Positions 23,451-36,423 are shown, counted from the first letter of the stretch. The stretch: 64,000 nt of DNA from Micromussa lordhowensis (GCA_964020085.1 OZ026608.1:19416144-19480143); one strand, 5' to 3'. Notes: generated by a model not told the origin, from the letters alone. Translations and numbers: made by a program.

Positions 23451-25051
23451 TAAATAGCTAGTTCTGCTGTTCGTAGCGTCACTAATCTCAATCGTCTCGT
23501 TGTAGGACGTACGTGCCATCGATTATTCGTTTAGAAAGCTCTCTATTTCGAAGACAAAGAAAACTCGATACGTATAATTTTCCGTATAAAAAATATATAA
23601 TTATCTCACATAGAGTACTTTCAATTATTTTGGTCTGGGACAGCTGGGGCTCGTTTGAATTGAATAGTCAGATGGCTCCCAGCTTATCTCAACCATTTGT
23701 GTCATCTCGGCCTTGACAATATCGAGCGTAGCACTAGAAGCTAGGGAAGAAGGTACAAGCCATGAAAATCCTACGTTTTTACAGTAGCGGCCAACCCGAG
23801 ATCGAAGAACGGTTCGATCTCCGACTTCGCACAAGTCTGCATACTGCTTTCGGCTTTTTCTCGCTTGTGGACGAGTATCATTGGGATATAGGTATTGAAT
23901 GAAGATGATTACTCTCTGCCAAGAATGCTGTACTGCGAATCCCTCCAAAAACACATCTTCCTTGCATTCTGCAACGATTTTGAATCACACTGTGGCCTGT
24001 TCACATACATTCTCCTTAGAAGCAAAACATTGTTAGTCCTTCAATGAAGTCACAGGCCAACTCGCCCCATTCTTCGCTACTGCTCGGCCATGGCCGCGGA
24101 AAGGGCTAAGATTACGGACTATAAAAATTCTTAGAAGATTAACCAAAAGAACTACAACGCAATTTTTTCGCAGTGTACACCCAGAAACTAAGGAGATTTA
24201 TATAAACGAAAAAACTCTGGGGGTTAGTTGCACTTTAAAGGTTATTAGAGCACTACCTTCCTGGGGACATAGAACATTGGCTCAGAACGTTCTTCGAATC
24301 GTTGTTTTCAAGGTCATAATTCGCATCCTAGGGTGACGGTTTTGTGCAGTCTTTTAGCTATACCTTTTTTTCCTCACGAACAATTTTTGTCTTAAGTTTT
24401 CAAGGATAATTTGTACACCAAAATTATGCAATAAAAAACAAAGGTCGCCATGCTCGTTTAAGAGAAAACAAGTATTTATTTCGCTGTTGAGCTTAGCTTC
24501 GGGGAAATCTCTTAGGTAATAGGAAATCTCTTAGTACTTGCACGCACTCATGTGCGCGCGCTGATGGCACGAAAATCGTGTGCAGAAGCAGTGCGCAATG
24601 ACATATTGAGGGATCACCTTAATTTTAGCTGACGCGAGGAGCGGGAAAACGTCTGCGAGTGGCCACGATTGGTTTGGCGCCAATCGTGTAGGGTACTTGA
24701 TGCAAAACCAATTACCTTTCGACATTAAAACTAAAACTGCTCAATCTACCCTAGTGCATTAAGTTTATTATAACATAAAAAAAATTCTGTACAAGCAGAG
24801 TAACCGATGGATCCTTTGAACTTAAATTCGATTGATTTCAACCAGAAAATGAAAACATACGAAAACTCTTCTCTGGAAATTACGCGCATCAAACTACAGA
24901 AAAATTGCAAAGTTCGTTAACAACTAAATTTCACTACTACAAGGAATAACAACATTCCTGAAGCACCAACTTTAACAAAAAGAATTACGTCGCGGTTAAC
25001 CTAACCAACATTATTATAAACAAGAACGAAAAAAAAAGGAAAGGGCGAGGT
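23451..25051. repeat. ZNF3 downstream flank
   Basis: Matches 1441-3056 of unit 1. Like unit 1 it lacks the ISL2EU junction found beside units 2, 4 and 6. Minus-strand ORF 23625-23954 is not conserved in unit 1. No gene. Confidence 0.6.
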
Positions 25052-26298
25052 TTACATACGCGTCGTCTGGCTATATCTCATATGATCATCGTAATGTTGG
25101 ATGAGACATGGCTCCCTACTAAATTCTTTCTGACAAATCCAACAGGTCAGGCTTTCAACTTGGCTTAAGTTTTCTTCCGTCGAAGACATCAGCATACCAG
25201 ACTTTTTGCTAGAATGAGTTGTTGTTGGCTCCTGAAGAGGTATTGTAAGTTTCAGGTTCTGACCATGCTGCTTGCGTTTTAACGAACTGTCTTTTGCGTG
25301 TTTTTGTTCATGACGCCTGCAATTTGATAATTGCCTAAAGCCCTTATTACAATGCTTACATGTATACAGCTTCTCTCCTGTGTGAGTTTGTTCATGTCGC
25401 TTGCAATGTGATGACTGGCGAAAGCGCTTATTACAATGCTTGCATGTATACCGCTTCTCTCCTGTGTGAGTTCGTTCATGTATCTTGCAATATGATGATA
25501 GGCTAAAGCCCTTTTTACAATACTTGCATGTATACGGCTTCACTAATGCGTGTGTTCGTTCATGTATCTTGCAATTTGATGAGCCGGTAAAGCCCTTATT
25601 ACAATACTCGCATGTATACGGCTTCTCTCCTGTGTGAGTTCGTTCGTGTTGCTTGGAATGTGATGACTGGCTAAAGCACTTATTACAATACTTGCAGGTA
25701 TACGGCTTCTCTCCTGTGTGAGTTCGTTCGTGTTGCTTGCAATGTGATGACATGCTAAAGCCCTTTTTACAATGCTTGCATGTATACGGCTTCACTCCTG
25801 TGTGAGTTCGTTCATGTATCTTGCAGTCTGATGAGCCGGTAAAGCCCTTATTACAATACTCGCATGTATATGGCTTCTCTCCTGTGTGAATACGTTCGTG
25901 TCGCTTGCATTGTGATGACTGGCTAAAGCCCTTTTTACAATACTTGCATGTATACGGCTTGTCCCCTGTGTGAGTTCGTTCGTGTCGCTTGCAATTTGAT
26001 GACTGGCTAAAGCACTTATTACAATACTTGCATATATGCGGCTTCTCTCCTGTGTGAGTTCGTTCGTGTCGCTTGCAATGTGATGACTTGCTAAAGCCCT
26101 TTTTACAATGCTTGCATGTATACGGCTTCTCTCCTGTGTGAGTTCGTTCATGTGTCTTGCAATCTGATGGCTGGTTAAAGCACTTTTTACAATACTTGCA
26201 TGTTAACAGCTTAATTGTCCTGTGTGAGTTTGCTCATGTTCCTTGCAAACTGATGATCGGCTAAAGCACTTGTTGCAATGCTTGCATGAATACGGCAT
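25052..26298 (-). pseudogene. C2H2 zinc-finger array protein, ZNF3, frameshifted
   Basis: Minus-strand array with the same start (ATG at 26298) and the same C-terminal tail and divergent finger as ZNF2. It has about 12 tandem fingers. A net 2-bp insertion in the linker after finger 1 (near 26213, TTAATTGTCC against TTAACTCC in paralogues) makes the frame end at once in TGQLSC-stop. All later fingers remain open in the other frame. Finger 2 from the C-terminal tail differs in linker (KRYTC, KLYTC). The single lesion so close to the start suggests recent death, or an assembly error. Confidence 0.8.
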
Positions 26299-27008
26299 CT
26301 TTTCAACTGTCCTGTCAACATGGATGAAAGAGAAAAAGAAAATATCACATTAGGTTGTTATTTAACAGGTAGCCCATTGCATACCCGACTTAATTCATTC
26401 GATTTACATGATTTCAGAGCGTTCCTAGCCATTTTTTGATTGCAAGCCTTTATGGTTGTGAATGTCCCTCTTAATATGCCTTACAGAGGGCTCTCATGTA
26501 GGGGAAGGGGTATGAGTAATTTCAAGCTAAGGTAAAACGCTGCTTTCTTGCTTATTTTTTCGCCAAATTTAAAAACAAGCGGCCAGAATGAGTAAACCCT
26601 TTTAAGAAGAGCACTTTTAAGTAAAGCACTAACTAGCCCCACACTGGTTGCAAACTTATCCAAAACCTTTAGCTTGCATGAAAGTGTAACTTATCACAGC
26701 AAGGAACCTTTTTGTTGTTTTACGGGGCTGTGAACTTGCTCTGCAAATCCAAAGTTTGGAACTTATATACACAATCATCTGATAAATGATAGGGTCAACA
26801 TTGTGATGGACTAAAATCTCATCTATGGGGGAGTACAAATACTCCTCGTTGCCTCAAGCAACCGAAATAAAAGATGTGTGCCCGCCTAGTCACTAGACTG
26901 GAAGGCAGATTTAACGTTTCACCTTCCTTTTATATGGTCACAATTATGTCATTTTGTAGTTAACAAATTTGAATTTGAACTGAGCTTAAATTGACCAGTA
27001 CTCATTTA
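26299..27008. other. ZNF3 upstream flank, truncated
   Basis: Paralogous to 4943-5640, then cut off at the SINE and ISL2EU remnant. The first-exon block and the ABCC fragment are therefore missing from unit 3. Confidence 0.6.
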
Positions 27009-27099
27009 ACCGCCTCCTGGTTAGCTTCAACCGCCTCCTGGTTAGCTCAGTTGGTAGAGCGCCAGTCTGCTGTGCGGAAGGTCGAGGGTTCGAGCCCCA

Positions 27100-27140
<41 letters not shown>

Positions 27141-27425
27141 TGTGCTGCCTTTGTAAATTCATCTGCAAATGGTTAGATGTTCAGGTCTTCTCGGATAAGG
27201 ACTATAAACCGTAGGCCCCGTCTCCTGCATCTTCAATGTTACATGGTTAGCAGGGGACGTTAAAGAACCCACACACTTATCGAAAAGAGTAGGGCACGTA
27301 GTTCCCGGTGTTGTGGTCTGGCCTTGTCTCACGGGTTGGTGCTTCACATAGGGATAACCTCATGCACCTTTCCCCCTTGGACAGAGTTGTTCAAGAAAAA
27401 TGACTATGACTATGACTATGACTAA
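27009..27425 (+). mobile_element. tRNA-derived SINE
   Basis: A pol III-type head with an A box (TAGCTCAGTTGG, about 27049-27060) and a B box (GGTTCGAGCCCC, about 27089-27100) is followed by a non-tRNA body of about 300 bp and a (GACTAT)n tail at 27402-27424. The first 20 bases (AACCGCCTCCTGGTTAGC) are duplicated in tandem at the head. The acceptor stem does not pair, so this is not a working tRNA gene. It lies at the junction between the cut ends of unit 3 and ISL2EU copy 2. Confidence 0.85.
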
Positions 27426-28612
27426 AGGTCACTTATGAATGTTATTGCCCCTGAAAGGGCTATTCCAATAAGTCCTTTCAGAGTGGTGTGATTCTTGTAG
27501 GAACTGAATAATCTGCTGTTCAGGAGCAGGCTGCTTGGCATTTGGAATTTTATCTCTGTACAGTCAAGGATAACTCGTGTCTTGGGATATTTAGACTTGA
27601 AATCTTCAGGCATAGTTTTATCAACTTCCTCTCGGTTGGGCCAAATATTTATAGTGCCAAAATGAAGATACATAAAGTTGATATCCAGGAAACAAAAATC
27701 CTGCTGACTGTTGGCTGAGAGATGCCAAACAAAAATGCCAAATGTGCCTCATTAAACCCTTGTCGCAATCGGCACATGAGTAAAAAAAAATCATCTTCTG
27801 GTTTCAGAGTTCTCTTTCGCCCAGTTTTGTTTTTCTGATTGTCCCCATCGTAATGATGTGCCTGGACCTTTTTGTTGGTCGAACGCCAGTAGCGGATATT
27901 TTGTCCGTTTTCCCCTGGGTTTAAGTACACCAGCGAGGCCTGGAATGTCTGCAAGTTTGGAAACCCAGTGTAAAACGAAATAGATATTATCTATACAAAT
28001 CATGCGTGACTTTAATTCTTCGTTCTCCTCGAGTTGACGCTTAATTTCTGCCTGGGCATTCCTCAATTGGGCTTCTGCATTTCCCACTGATTTCCTAGTC
28101 TCTCTTTGGAAATTGATACTTCCTCATCTAACCGCGCAGTTTCCTCTTGAGCTTGTAACAACTGGAATCGTAATGACTCGCATGAATCTTGTGATTCGGT
28201 TTTTACGATTTCAGCTGTTTTGAGAGAAACTGTATCGTCCGCTTCGGATGTTATGTCGCTGCTTACCGTGACTGATTCTTCCGTGAATGATTCTCCCAGT
28301 CGTCGCTTGCTCTTCTTCGGTGAAAATACTCTTGCAGACGGCGGCGGTCTCTTTCGCGGTGAAGTGCGCCATGCAAATTTCGAAGGAACTACGGTGATGT
28401 CTACACTCATCTTCTTTCATCCAAGGCCTTTTTTGATTTCGCTTTCACGAACTGAAAATGCAGTGAGCAAACTTTTGTAGTTTCCGTCAATTGAGCTCGA
28501 AGGTTTGGATTGAAGAAGCCGACTCTCTTTCCGTTGGCGTCCACGGTTCCTCTCTGGTTGGAAAGAGGAACAGAGCAATTAATATTTGAACTCGAACTCA
28601 TCCCCAATGACA
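27426..28612 (-). pseudogene. THAP-domain DDE transposase (ISL2EU), copy 2, truncated
   Basis: Same gene as at 12005-13571. The THAP part (28407-28613) lost its central segment (NPNLRAQLTETTK) and has Ser for the second Cys (CSVPLSNQ). The middle coiled-coil part is in shifted frames (28063-28410, 27649-27954). The catalytic core ends after the first Asp motif (27422-27673), where the SINE begins. No YqaJ gene remains. Confidence 0.82.
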
Positions 28613-29978
28613 ATAGCAGTCAGGAAACTGTCGCATTAAAGAAATCGCTTTTAGATGACCGATAATTTCAACGTCAGTTGGCCAGTTAATTGGCCAAAGT
28701 TTGCACGAAAACAAATTTTTATCCCAAAACGCCTCGATTCCATGTTTGGCCGTGCGTTCGTCCCAGGTTGGCGGCCATTAGTGAATAAGGTGTATAGGTA
28801 TTGAATGACGATGATTGCTCTCTCCCAAAAATGCTGTACTTCAAATCCCTCCAAAAACACATCTTCCTCTCATTCTGCAACGATTTTGAATCACACTGTC
28901 GCATGTACACATACATTCTCCTTAGAAGGAAAACATTGTTAGTCCTTCGATGAAGTCACAGGCCAACTCGCCCCATTCTTCGCTACTGCTCAGCCACGGC
29001 CGCGGAAAGGGCTAAGATTACTATAAAAATTCGTAGAAGATTAACGAAAATAACAACGACAATTTTTTCCCAATGTTGATCCGAAAATTAAGGAGATTTA
29101 TATAAGCGAACAAAATTTTGGGGGTTAGTTGCACTTTAAAGGTTACTAGATCAATAATTTAAAGGTAGAAATTCCTGGGCGTATAGAACACTGTGATGTG
29201 TAATTTATGGTATTTATCACACTATTCTAAAAGACATTGGCTCAAAAGGTTCTTCGAATCGTTGTTTTCGAGGTCATAATTCGCATCTTCGAGTGACGGT
29301 TATGTTCGAGTCTTTTAGCTAACCCTTTTTTTACAAACGAACAAGTTTTTCTTAAGTTTTTAAGGATAATTTGTACAACAAAATTTTACAATAAAAGATA
29401 AAGGTCACCATGCTCATTTAAGAGAAAACAAGCATTTATTTCGCTGTTGAGCTTAGCTTGAGGGAAATCTCTTAGGTTGAGTACTTACACGCACCCATGT
29501 GCGCGCGCTGATAGCACGAAAATGATGCGCAGTAGGGATGCGCAATGAAATACTGATGAATGACCTTAAATGTAGCTGACGCGAGGCGCGGGAAAAGGCC
29601 TGCGAGTGGCCACGATTGGTTTGGCAAAACCAATTACTTTTCGACATTACAACCAAAACCGCTCAATCTACCTTTGTGCATTAAGTTTATTTATAACTTA
29701 CAAAAAAACATTTTGTACAAGCAGAGTAACAGATGGATCCTTTGAACTTCAATTCGATTGTTTTCAACCAGAAAAGGGAAACATACGAAAACTCTTCTCT
29801 GGAAATTACGTTTGCTTCAAACTACAGAAAAATTGCAAAGTTCATTAACAACTGAATTTCACTACTTCAAACAACAACAACATTCCTGAAGCACCAACTT
29901 TAACAAAAAGAATTACGTCGTGGTTAACCTAACCAACATTATTATAAACAAGAACGAAAAAAAAGGAAAGGGCGAGGT
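28613..29978. repeat. ISL2EU end and ZNF4 3' flank
   Basis: Very close copy of 13572-14945. No gene. Confidence 0.6.
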
Positions 29979-30557
29979 TTACATACGCGTCGTCTGGCTA
30001 TATCTCATATGATCATCGTAATGTTGGATAAGACATGGCTCCCTACTAAATTCTTTCTGACAAATCCAACAGGTCAGGCTTTCAACTTGGCTTACGTTTT
30101 CTTCAGTCGACGACATCAACATACCAGACTTTTTGCTAGCATGAGTTGTTGTTGGCTCCTGGAGATGTATTCTAAGTTTTAGGTTCTGACCATGCTGCTT
30201 GCGTTTTAACGAACTGTCTTTTGCGTGTTTTTGTTCATGACGCCTGCAATTTGATAATTGCCTAAAGCACTTATTACAATGCTTGCATGTATACGGCTTC
30301 TCTCCTGCGTGAGTTCGTTCATGTATCTTGCAATATGATGAGAGGCTAAAGCACTTTTTACAATATTTGCATGCATACGGCTTCTCTCCTGTGTGAGTTC
30401 GTTCATGTCTCTTGCAATTTGATGAGCCGGTAAAACCCTTATTACAAAACTTGGATGTATACGGCTTCACTCCAGTGTGAGTTCGTTCATGTATCTTGCA
30501 CTGCGATAACTGGCTAAAGCACCTTTGACAATACTTGCATGTATACGGCTTCTCTCC

Positions 30558-31062
30558 ATCCTCGGAGACCCAGGGGCAGTTAATGGGGGCGCGAGGAAAA
30601 TAAATCGGCGCGACGAAAGGTTTCACGAAAGTTTACAAGGAGGTGTGAAAGAGCCCCTGGGAACCGACTCTCACCAGACCATTTCCAAACGGCTTGGCGA
30701 ATGCTGGCTCCTGATTGGGCAGAAAATTCCTTTGTATTATTCTGCCCAATCGGCGAACGGCAGCTTCTGAGGTACTTTGGTGTGTTCTTACACGGCCATC
30801 GTTGCACGATACTTTTCTCGATCGTACTTGCGAGGAAAACTTTCAATTTAATTTACTTCAGTGAGCCATAGAAATTCGGGAAATCATTTTGGTTGTTAGC
30901 AAGAAAGATACTCCACGATTCAGCGGGAAAATTTTCGTTTCGACCGATCAAAGGTATCGTAAAATAGTGTCTTGTTTATTGGCGAGTCGATTTTACCTTT
31001 CTTTCATTTCTTAAGCTTCGGTTAATTGTAGATACTTTCCCGCACTACGTCCATTTATTTTG
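30558..31062 (+). repeat. Left TIR of long-TIR element
   Basis: Reverse complement of 33138-33642. The 88-codon ORF in it is the same in both TIRs and is best read as a by-product. Confidence 0.85.
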
Positions 31063-31307
31063 ATACACAGGTGTTACGTGACTGTCTGATTTTAGTATTA
31101 TTATAAATTGCTGATGTTTTGGCTTACTCTGCTCAAAAATTTCAATTTTTATTTTGCTCAATATTCTGAGCATAGAATTTATCCAAGACTAATGAGCTTT
31201 ATATTAAATACGGTATTACAGTCAGAAGCCTTCTGCAAACTTTATCGTCAAATCACACGCAGAAATGAAAACAAAATCCATTACCTGCTGATAGCTTTAG
31301 AAGATAA

Positions 31308-31762
31308 AGAATGAATGCTATACCGAGTAATTGCATTGTGACTAAACTTGATAGACAACAAATGCAAGGAAACGATGTTATGAGATTGTTATATTTCGAT
31401 ATAAATCTATATCATCTTCGGACTAACACAAACATAATAGACCGCGATGATTATTGGAATCTATTACTATATAAAGAAGCTTATCATATCAAGCGTTCAA
31501 CACCATTTCTGAACAATGGCTTAAAAGCCAGTAGGGAACTCCGCCTATTCTCTTGACAGTTTCGTTTCTTTGTTTTTCATTTTCACGTGGTAATGCTGTT
31601 GTACAATCTCGCAGTATTTAAATCTCTGCTACCTGTATCCCGCCTAGTCCGAAGATGATATAGATTTATATCGAAATATAACAATCTCATAACATCGTTT
31701 CCTTGCATTTGTTGTCTATCAAGTTTAGTCACAATGCAATTACTCGGTATAGCATTCATTCT
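31308..31762. repeat. Internal inverted repeat of the long-TIR element
   Basis: 118-bp arms at 31308-31425 and 31645-31762 are reverse complements, with about 220 bp between them. Each arm carries the same short open frame beginning MNAIPSNCIVTKLD. It may be a relic of another foldback element inside. Confidence 0.75.
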
Positions 31763-32696
31763 AAATGAAAACAACTTAGAGTCAAAACTGAACTGATATT
31801 TTAATTGTTTAGTCCTGATGTCAGCAACTTTCAGAACTTCAATGCAATCTTTAACAGTGTTTTCTTATAATAACCTTATAATGCCCTTCTCAAAGTAAAC
31901 AAGAAAAATAGAAAAATTACATGCACCATTACCTACAGTGTAGCTGGCTTGATTGTCACTGTTGTAGTTAATTGCAATAAATATCATTTATACATGTAGG
32001 CCTTTGTGTGGTTTTTGATTGCATTCTTGTAATGGGTTGCAACTGCCTGACCCCTGGTCTTCTGGCTGGGAAAGATGAGTTGGGAAGACATTGAAAGGTT
32101 GTTAAGCTGTTGGAATTTTGTGATGAGCACCTCTAAATTGACCAGCTTACATTTTCCTACTAAAGGTGTAGTTTGTCATCATTGGCTATGCCCACTGTAC
32201 CTGTCATCCCCAGGTGCCTGCAGTCAAACCTCTCCTAATGGGCAATTCACTTGGACTTGGTCATGGGAAACCCTAACTCAAACAATCTCCACCTCTATAA
32301 TGCAGGCACTTTTCATAATACAGAAAGTCAGCCCTGTCACTTTGGTGTCTGTATTTAAGAGCTGTTTTTAATTTTGATGTCCTGCAATGTCCACAATATC
32401 ATTTTATTGGTGATTACTGCTGTTGCCTTTTTCATGGCTGGGAGATTTTTGAAATCTTGCTGGAACGAAGTCCCCCCTGAGAGTACAGAACAGAAATTAT
32501 TCTGCCAGCAACTGAAAATAATGCTTTCCCTTTATTTGTTGTTGCAGATGAATGCTAATAAACTGCCTCATTATTGGCTGCCCTGAAGAGGCCATAGTCT
32601 GTTTCATGTCAGTGATAAGCATTTGTTAAACACAAACACATTTCCCTGTCAATAAAGAAAACGATAATTTTTCTTGTTTGTGATTCCATGGTGGTA
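31763..32696. other. Unassigned interior of the long-TIR element
   Basis: About 930 bp of AT-rich sequence with only short frames (32075-32371, 32374-32586) that I cannot match to any family. It could be captured host DNA. Confidence 0.4.
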
Positions 32697-32714
32697 GCAT
32701 TTGGAGAGGAATGT

Positions 32715-32995
32715 AGAGGAAGACAGACAGACAGACAGAACTTTATTTTACGTGGCACTCCACTTAGATAAAAGCTACTTTACAGGAAGCCCACAAATAA
32801 ACAGATAAATTACAAAACAAAGGAAAGTTAAAATGTACGAAAGCCAACTTTGGCAACTTTGTAATCCTTGGGCGATGCGTGACACTTATATTCAAAAGAA
32901 AATAAAAAATTACTGATGGCATAGAAATATGCAAAAGCGTCAAATTGTGAAACATAGCATAGCCCTTCTTCAGTGGATTTCCAGTGGAGTTCGGC
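32715..32995 (-). mobile_element. Short retroposon with (CTGT)n tail
   Basis: On minus it ends AATAAAGTT then (CTGT)n. It is flanked by GCATTTGGAGAGGAATGT (32697-32714) and a one-base variant (32996-33014), a long target duplication typical of LINE-type insertion. About 280 bp, 5' truncated. Confidence 0.75.
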
Positions 32996-33137
32996 GCATT
33001 TGGAGAGGTAATGTCAATATGTAATCAGATCGATAAATCCTGGCCTCGTAGCCTACAATCGATTGAAAATTCACTTCAACTGCATAATACGGTGCAATTT
33101 TCTGTCGACTCCTTGGTAAGATTTGGTGCTCATATAC

Positions 33138-33642
33138 CAAAATAAATGGACGTAGTGCGGGAAAGTATCTACAATTAACCGAAGCTTAAGAAATGAAAGA
33201 AAGGTAAAATCGACTCGCCAATAAACAAGACACTATTTTACGATACCTTTGATCGGTCGAAACGAAAATTTTCCCGCTGAATCGTGGAGTATCTTTCTTG
33301 CTAACAACCAAAATGATTTCCCGAATTTCTATGGCTCACTGAAGTAAATTAAATTGAAAGTTTTCCTCGCAAGTACGATCGAGAAAAGTATCGTGCAACG
33401 ATGGCCGTGTAAGAACACACCAAAGTACCTCAGAAGCTGCCGTTCGCCGATTGGGCAGAATAATACAAAGGAATTTTCTGCCCAATCAGGAGCCAGCATT
33501 CGCCAAGCCGTTTGGAAATGGTCTGGTGAGAGTCGGTTCCCAGGGGCTCTTTCACACCTCCTTGTAAACTTTCGTGAAACCTTTCGTCGCGCCGATTTAT
33601 TTTCCTCGCGCCCCCATTAACTGCCCCTGGGTCTCCGAGGAT
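33138..33642 (-). repeat. Right TIR of long-TIR element
   Basis: Mirror of 30558-31062. Confidence 0.85.
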
Positions 33643-34991
33643 GGCTTCTCTCCTGTGTGAGTTCGTTCATGTATCTTGCAATTTGATGAGAGGCTAAAGC
33701 ACTTTTTACAATACTTGCATGCATACGGCTTCTCTCCTGTGTGAGTTCGTTCATGTATCTTGCACTCTGATATTTGGCTAAAGCACTTTTGACAATACTT
33801 GCATGTATACGGCTTCACTCCAGTGTGAGTTCGTTCATGTATCTTGCACTGCGATAACTGGCTAAAGCACCTTTGACAATACTTGCATGTATACGGCTTC
33901 TCTCCTGTGTGAGTTCGTTCATGTATCTTGCAATTTGATGAGAGGCTAAAGCACTTTTTACAATACTTGCATGCATACGGCTTCACTCCAGTGTGAGTTC
34001 GTTCATGTATCTTGCACTCTGATGACTGGCTAAAGCACTTTTGACAATGCTTGCATGTATACGGCTTCTCTCCTGTGTGAGTTCGTTCATGTATCTTGCA
34101 ATTTGATGAGAGGCTAAAGCACTTTTTACAATACTTGCATGCATACGGCTTCTCTCCTGTGTGAGTTCGTTCATGTATCTTGCACTCTGATGACTGGCTA
34201 AAGCACTTTTTACAATACTTGCATGTATACGGCTTCTCTCCTGTGTGAGTTCGTTCATGTATCTTGTACTCTGATGACTGGCTAAAGCACTTTTGACAAT
34301 ACTTGCATGTATACGGCTTCTCTCCTGTGTGAGTTCGTTCATGTATCTTGCAATATGATGAGAGGCTAAAGCACTTTTTACAATACTTGCATGCATACGG
34401 CTTCTCTCCTGTGTGAGTTCGTTCATGTATCTTGCAATTTGATGAGAGGCTAAAGAACTTTTTACAATACTTGCATGCATACGGCTTCTCTCCTGTGTGA
34501 GTTCGTTCATGTATCTTGCACTCTGATAACTGGCTAAAGCACTTTTGACAATGCTTGCATGTATACGGCTTCTCTCCTGTGTGAGTTCGTTCATGTATCT
34601 TGCAATATGATGAGAGGCTAAAGCACTTTTTACAATACTTGCATGCATAGGGCTTCTCTCCTGTGTGAGTTCGTTCGTGTTTCTTGCAATCTGATGCCTG
34701 GCGAAAGCACTTTTTACAATGCTTGCATGTATACGGCTTCTCTCCTGTGTGAGTCCGTTCGTGTATCTTGCAATGTGACGACTGGTTAAAGCACTTTTTA
34801 CAATACTTGCATGTATACGGCTTCTCTCCTGTGTGAGTTCGTTCATGTTTCGTGCAATTGGATGGCTGGTTAAAGCACTTTTTACAATACTTGCATGTAA
34901 ACGGCTTAACTCCTGTGTGAGTTCGCTCATGTTCCTTGCAAACTGATGATCGGCTAAAGCACTTATTGCAATGCTTGCATGAATACGGCAT

Positions 34992-36423
34992 CTTTTCAAC
35001 TGTCCTGTCAATATGGATGAAAGAGAAAAATAAAATATCACATTAGGTTGTTATTTAACAGGTAGCCCATTGCATACTCGACTTAATTCATTCGATTTAC
35101 ATGTTTTGAGAGCGTTCCTAGCCATTTTCTGATTGTAAGCCTTCATGGCCGTAAAAATCCCTGTTAGTATGCTTCAGGGCTCTCATGTGGGGGTAGGGGC
35201 ATGAGTAATTTGAAGCTAAGGTAAAAAGCCGCTTTCTTGCTTCTTTTTTCGCCAAATTTAAAAACAAGTGGCCTGAATGAGTGAACCCTTTTAAGAAGAG
35301 CACTTTTAAGTAGAGCACTGGTTGGAAACTTCTCTAAAGTCTTTAATTGCATGAAAGTGTAATTTATCACAGCAAGTTTGGAGCTTGTAATTAATAAAAA
35401 TATACAGAATCATCTGATAAATGATAGGGTCAACATTGTGATGGACTAAAATCTCATCTATGGGGGAGTAAAAATACTCCTCGTTGCCTCAAGCAACCGA
35501 AATAAAAGATGTGTGCCTGCCTAGCCACTAGACTGGAAGGCAGATTTAACGTTTTACCTTCCTATTATATGGTCACAATTATGTCATTTTGTAGTTAACA
35601 AATTTGAATTTAAACTGAGCTTAAGTTGATCAGTACTCGTTGTGCCCTGAAAAGGTATAAAGTTGAATAGGATAGGGAAATCAGTTTTTGGAACACAAAG
35701 TTTAATCATTAACTTGATTGAACTTGTGTAAACTACTTTTGCCTAATTTTACATCCCAAAATGTTACAACAGAACAATTTATTCTCCGTTACTTCCCTCA
35801 AAGAGGTGCAAATATATCATCTTGTGGAATTGTACTGCAGGTAATTTAAGTTTATGTTTCACTTGTACATTTCCCTACATATCACTGATTAACTGTGAAA
35901 ACTGAATAGACAAAGAATTCACAGATTTTTTTATTGGATTAAGCAGGTGTAACTTAAGATTTTCTGTCTACCAAGATTTTCTGCTCAAAGGGAGCTACAG
36001 GTAATCATGGCTACATGTAATTTGCTATAAAGTTACATCACTGATGTCAAATTTTTAACAAAAAGAATACATTATAACAGCATTCTCACTGCACAGTAGT
36101 TCTACAATTTGACCAGTTATTTGAATAGCTCTCATTACCCTGTATTCTGTAGATAACCCTTAACCCTTCACTGTTGTTTTTGTCAGAACACACTTTTAAA
36201 ATCAGCGACAAGTGTTTTCTTTTTTGCTTAAAACTATTGTTTAAACACTGGCTGAGTGGTGGTACTAGTTAAATATGCTAGTTTCCAAATAAAAAAGGCT
36301 TCACCATCATTTTATCTGTTGTAAAGCAGGCAACAAAGTGACAAGTGCAGGACAGAAATGTCACATAAAACACAATCAGCAAAGTTGCATTTCTCCCGGC
36401 TTCTCTAGTGTTCTCTTCAATCC
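34992..36423. other. ZNF4 upstream flank, probable intron
   Basis: Paralogous to 4943-6440. Non-coding. Confidence 0.6.

Larger units (their letters stand above)
30558..33642. mobile_element. Non-autonomous long-TIR DNA transposon (Mutator-like?)
   Basis: 3085 bp inserted in ZNF4. It has terminal inverted repeats of 505 bp (30558-31062 and 33138-33642) that look identical by eye, starting ATCCTCGGAGACCCAGG. The flanks repeat GGCTTCTCTCC (30547-30557 and 33643-33653), an 11-bp target duplication. TIRs of several hundred bp with 9-11 bp duplications are typical of Mutator-like elements. No transposase is encoded, so the assignment rests on structure only. Confidence 0.8.
29979..34991 (-). pseudogene. 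C2H2 zinc-finger array protein, ZNF4, split by a 3.1 kb transposon
   Basis: The minus-strand start (ATG at 34991, MPYSCKHC) leads into 16 fingers ending at 33654. There the frame runs into the inserted element and stops at 33597. Beyond the element, 4 more fingers (one with Ser for the first Cys, KPYTSKFC), the K/S/T-rich tail and the divergent CWIC finger continue to 29979. The fingers alternate between the FSLSSNC and FSQSSEC types seen in ZNF5 and ZNF6. Without the insertion it would encode about 20 tandem fingers plus the terminal one. The element is bounded by an 11-bp duplication, so the break is a clean transposition. Confidence 0.85.

Noticed and set aside
27043..27116. Functional tRNA gene
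   Set aside because: A and B boxes are present but the acceptor stem does not pair, and a SINE body and tail follow.
30580..30846. 88-codon ORF in the long TIR, repeated at 33354-33620
   Set aside because: Both copies are the same inverted repeat; no recognisable domain, and duplication is not evidence of coding.
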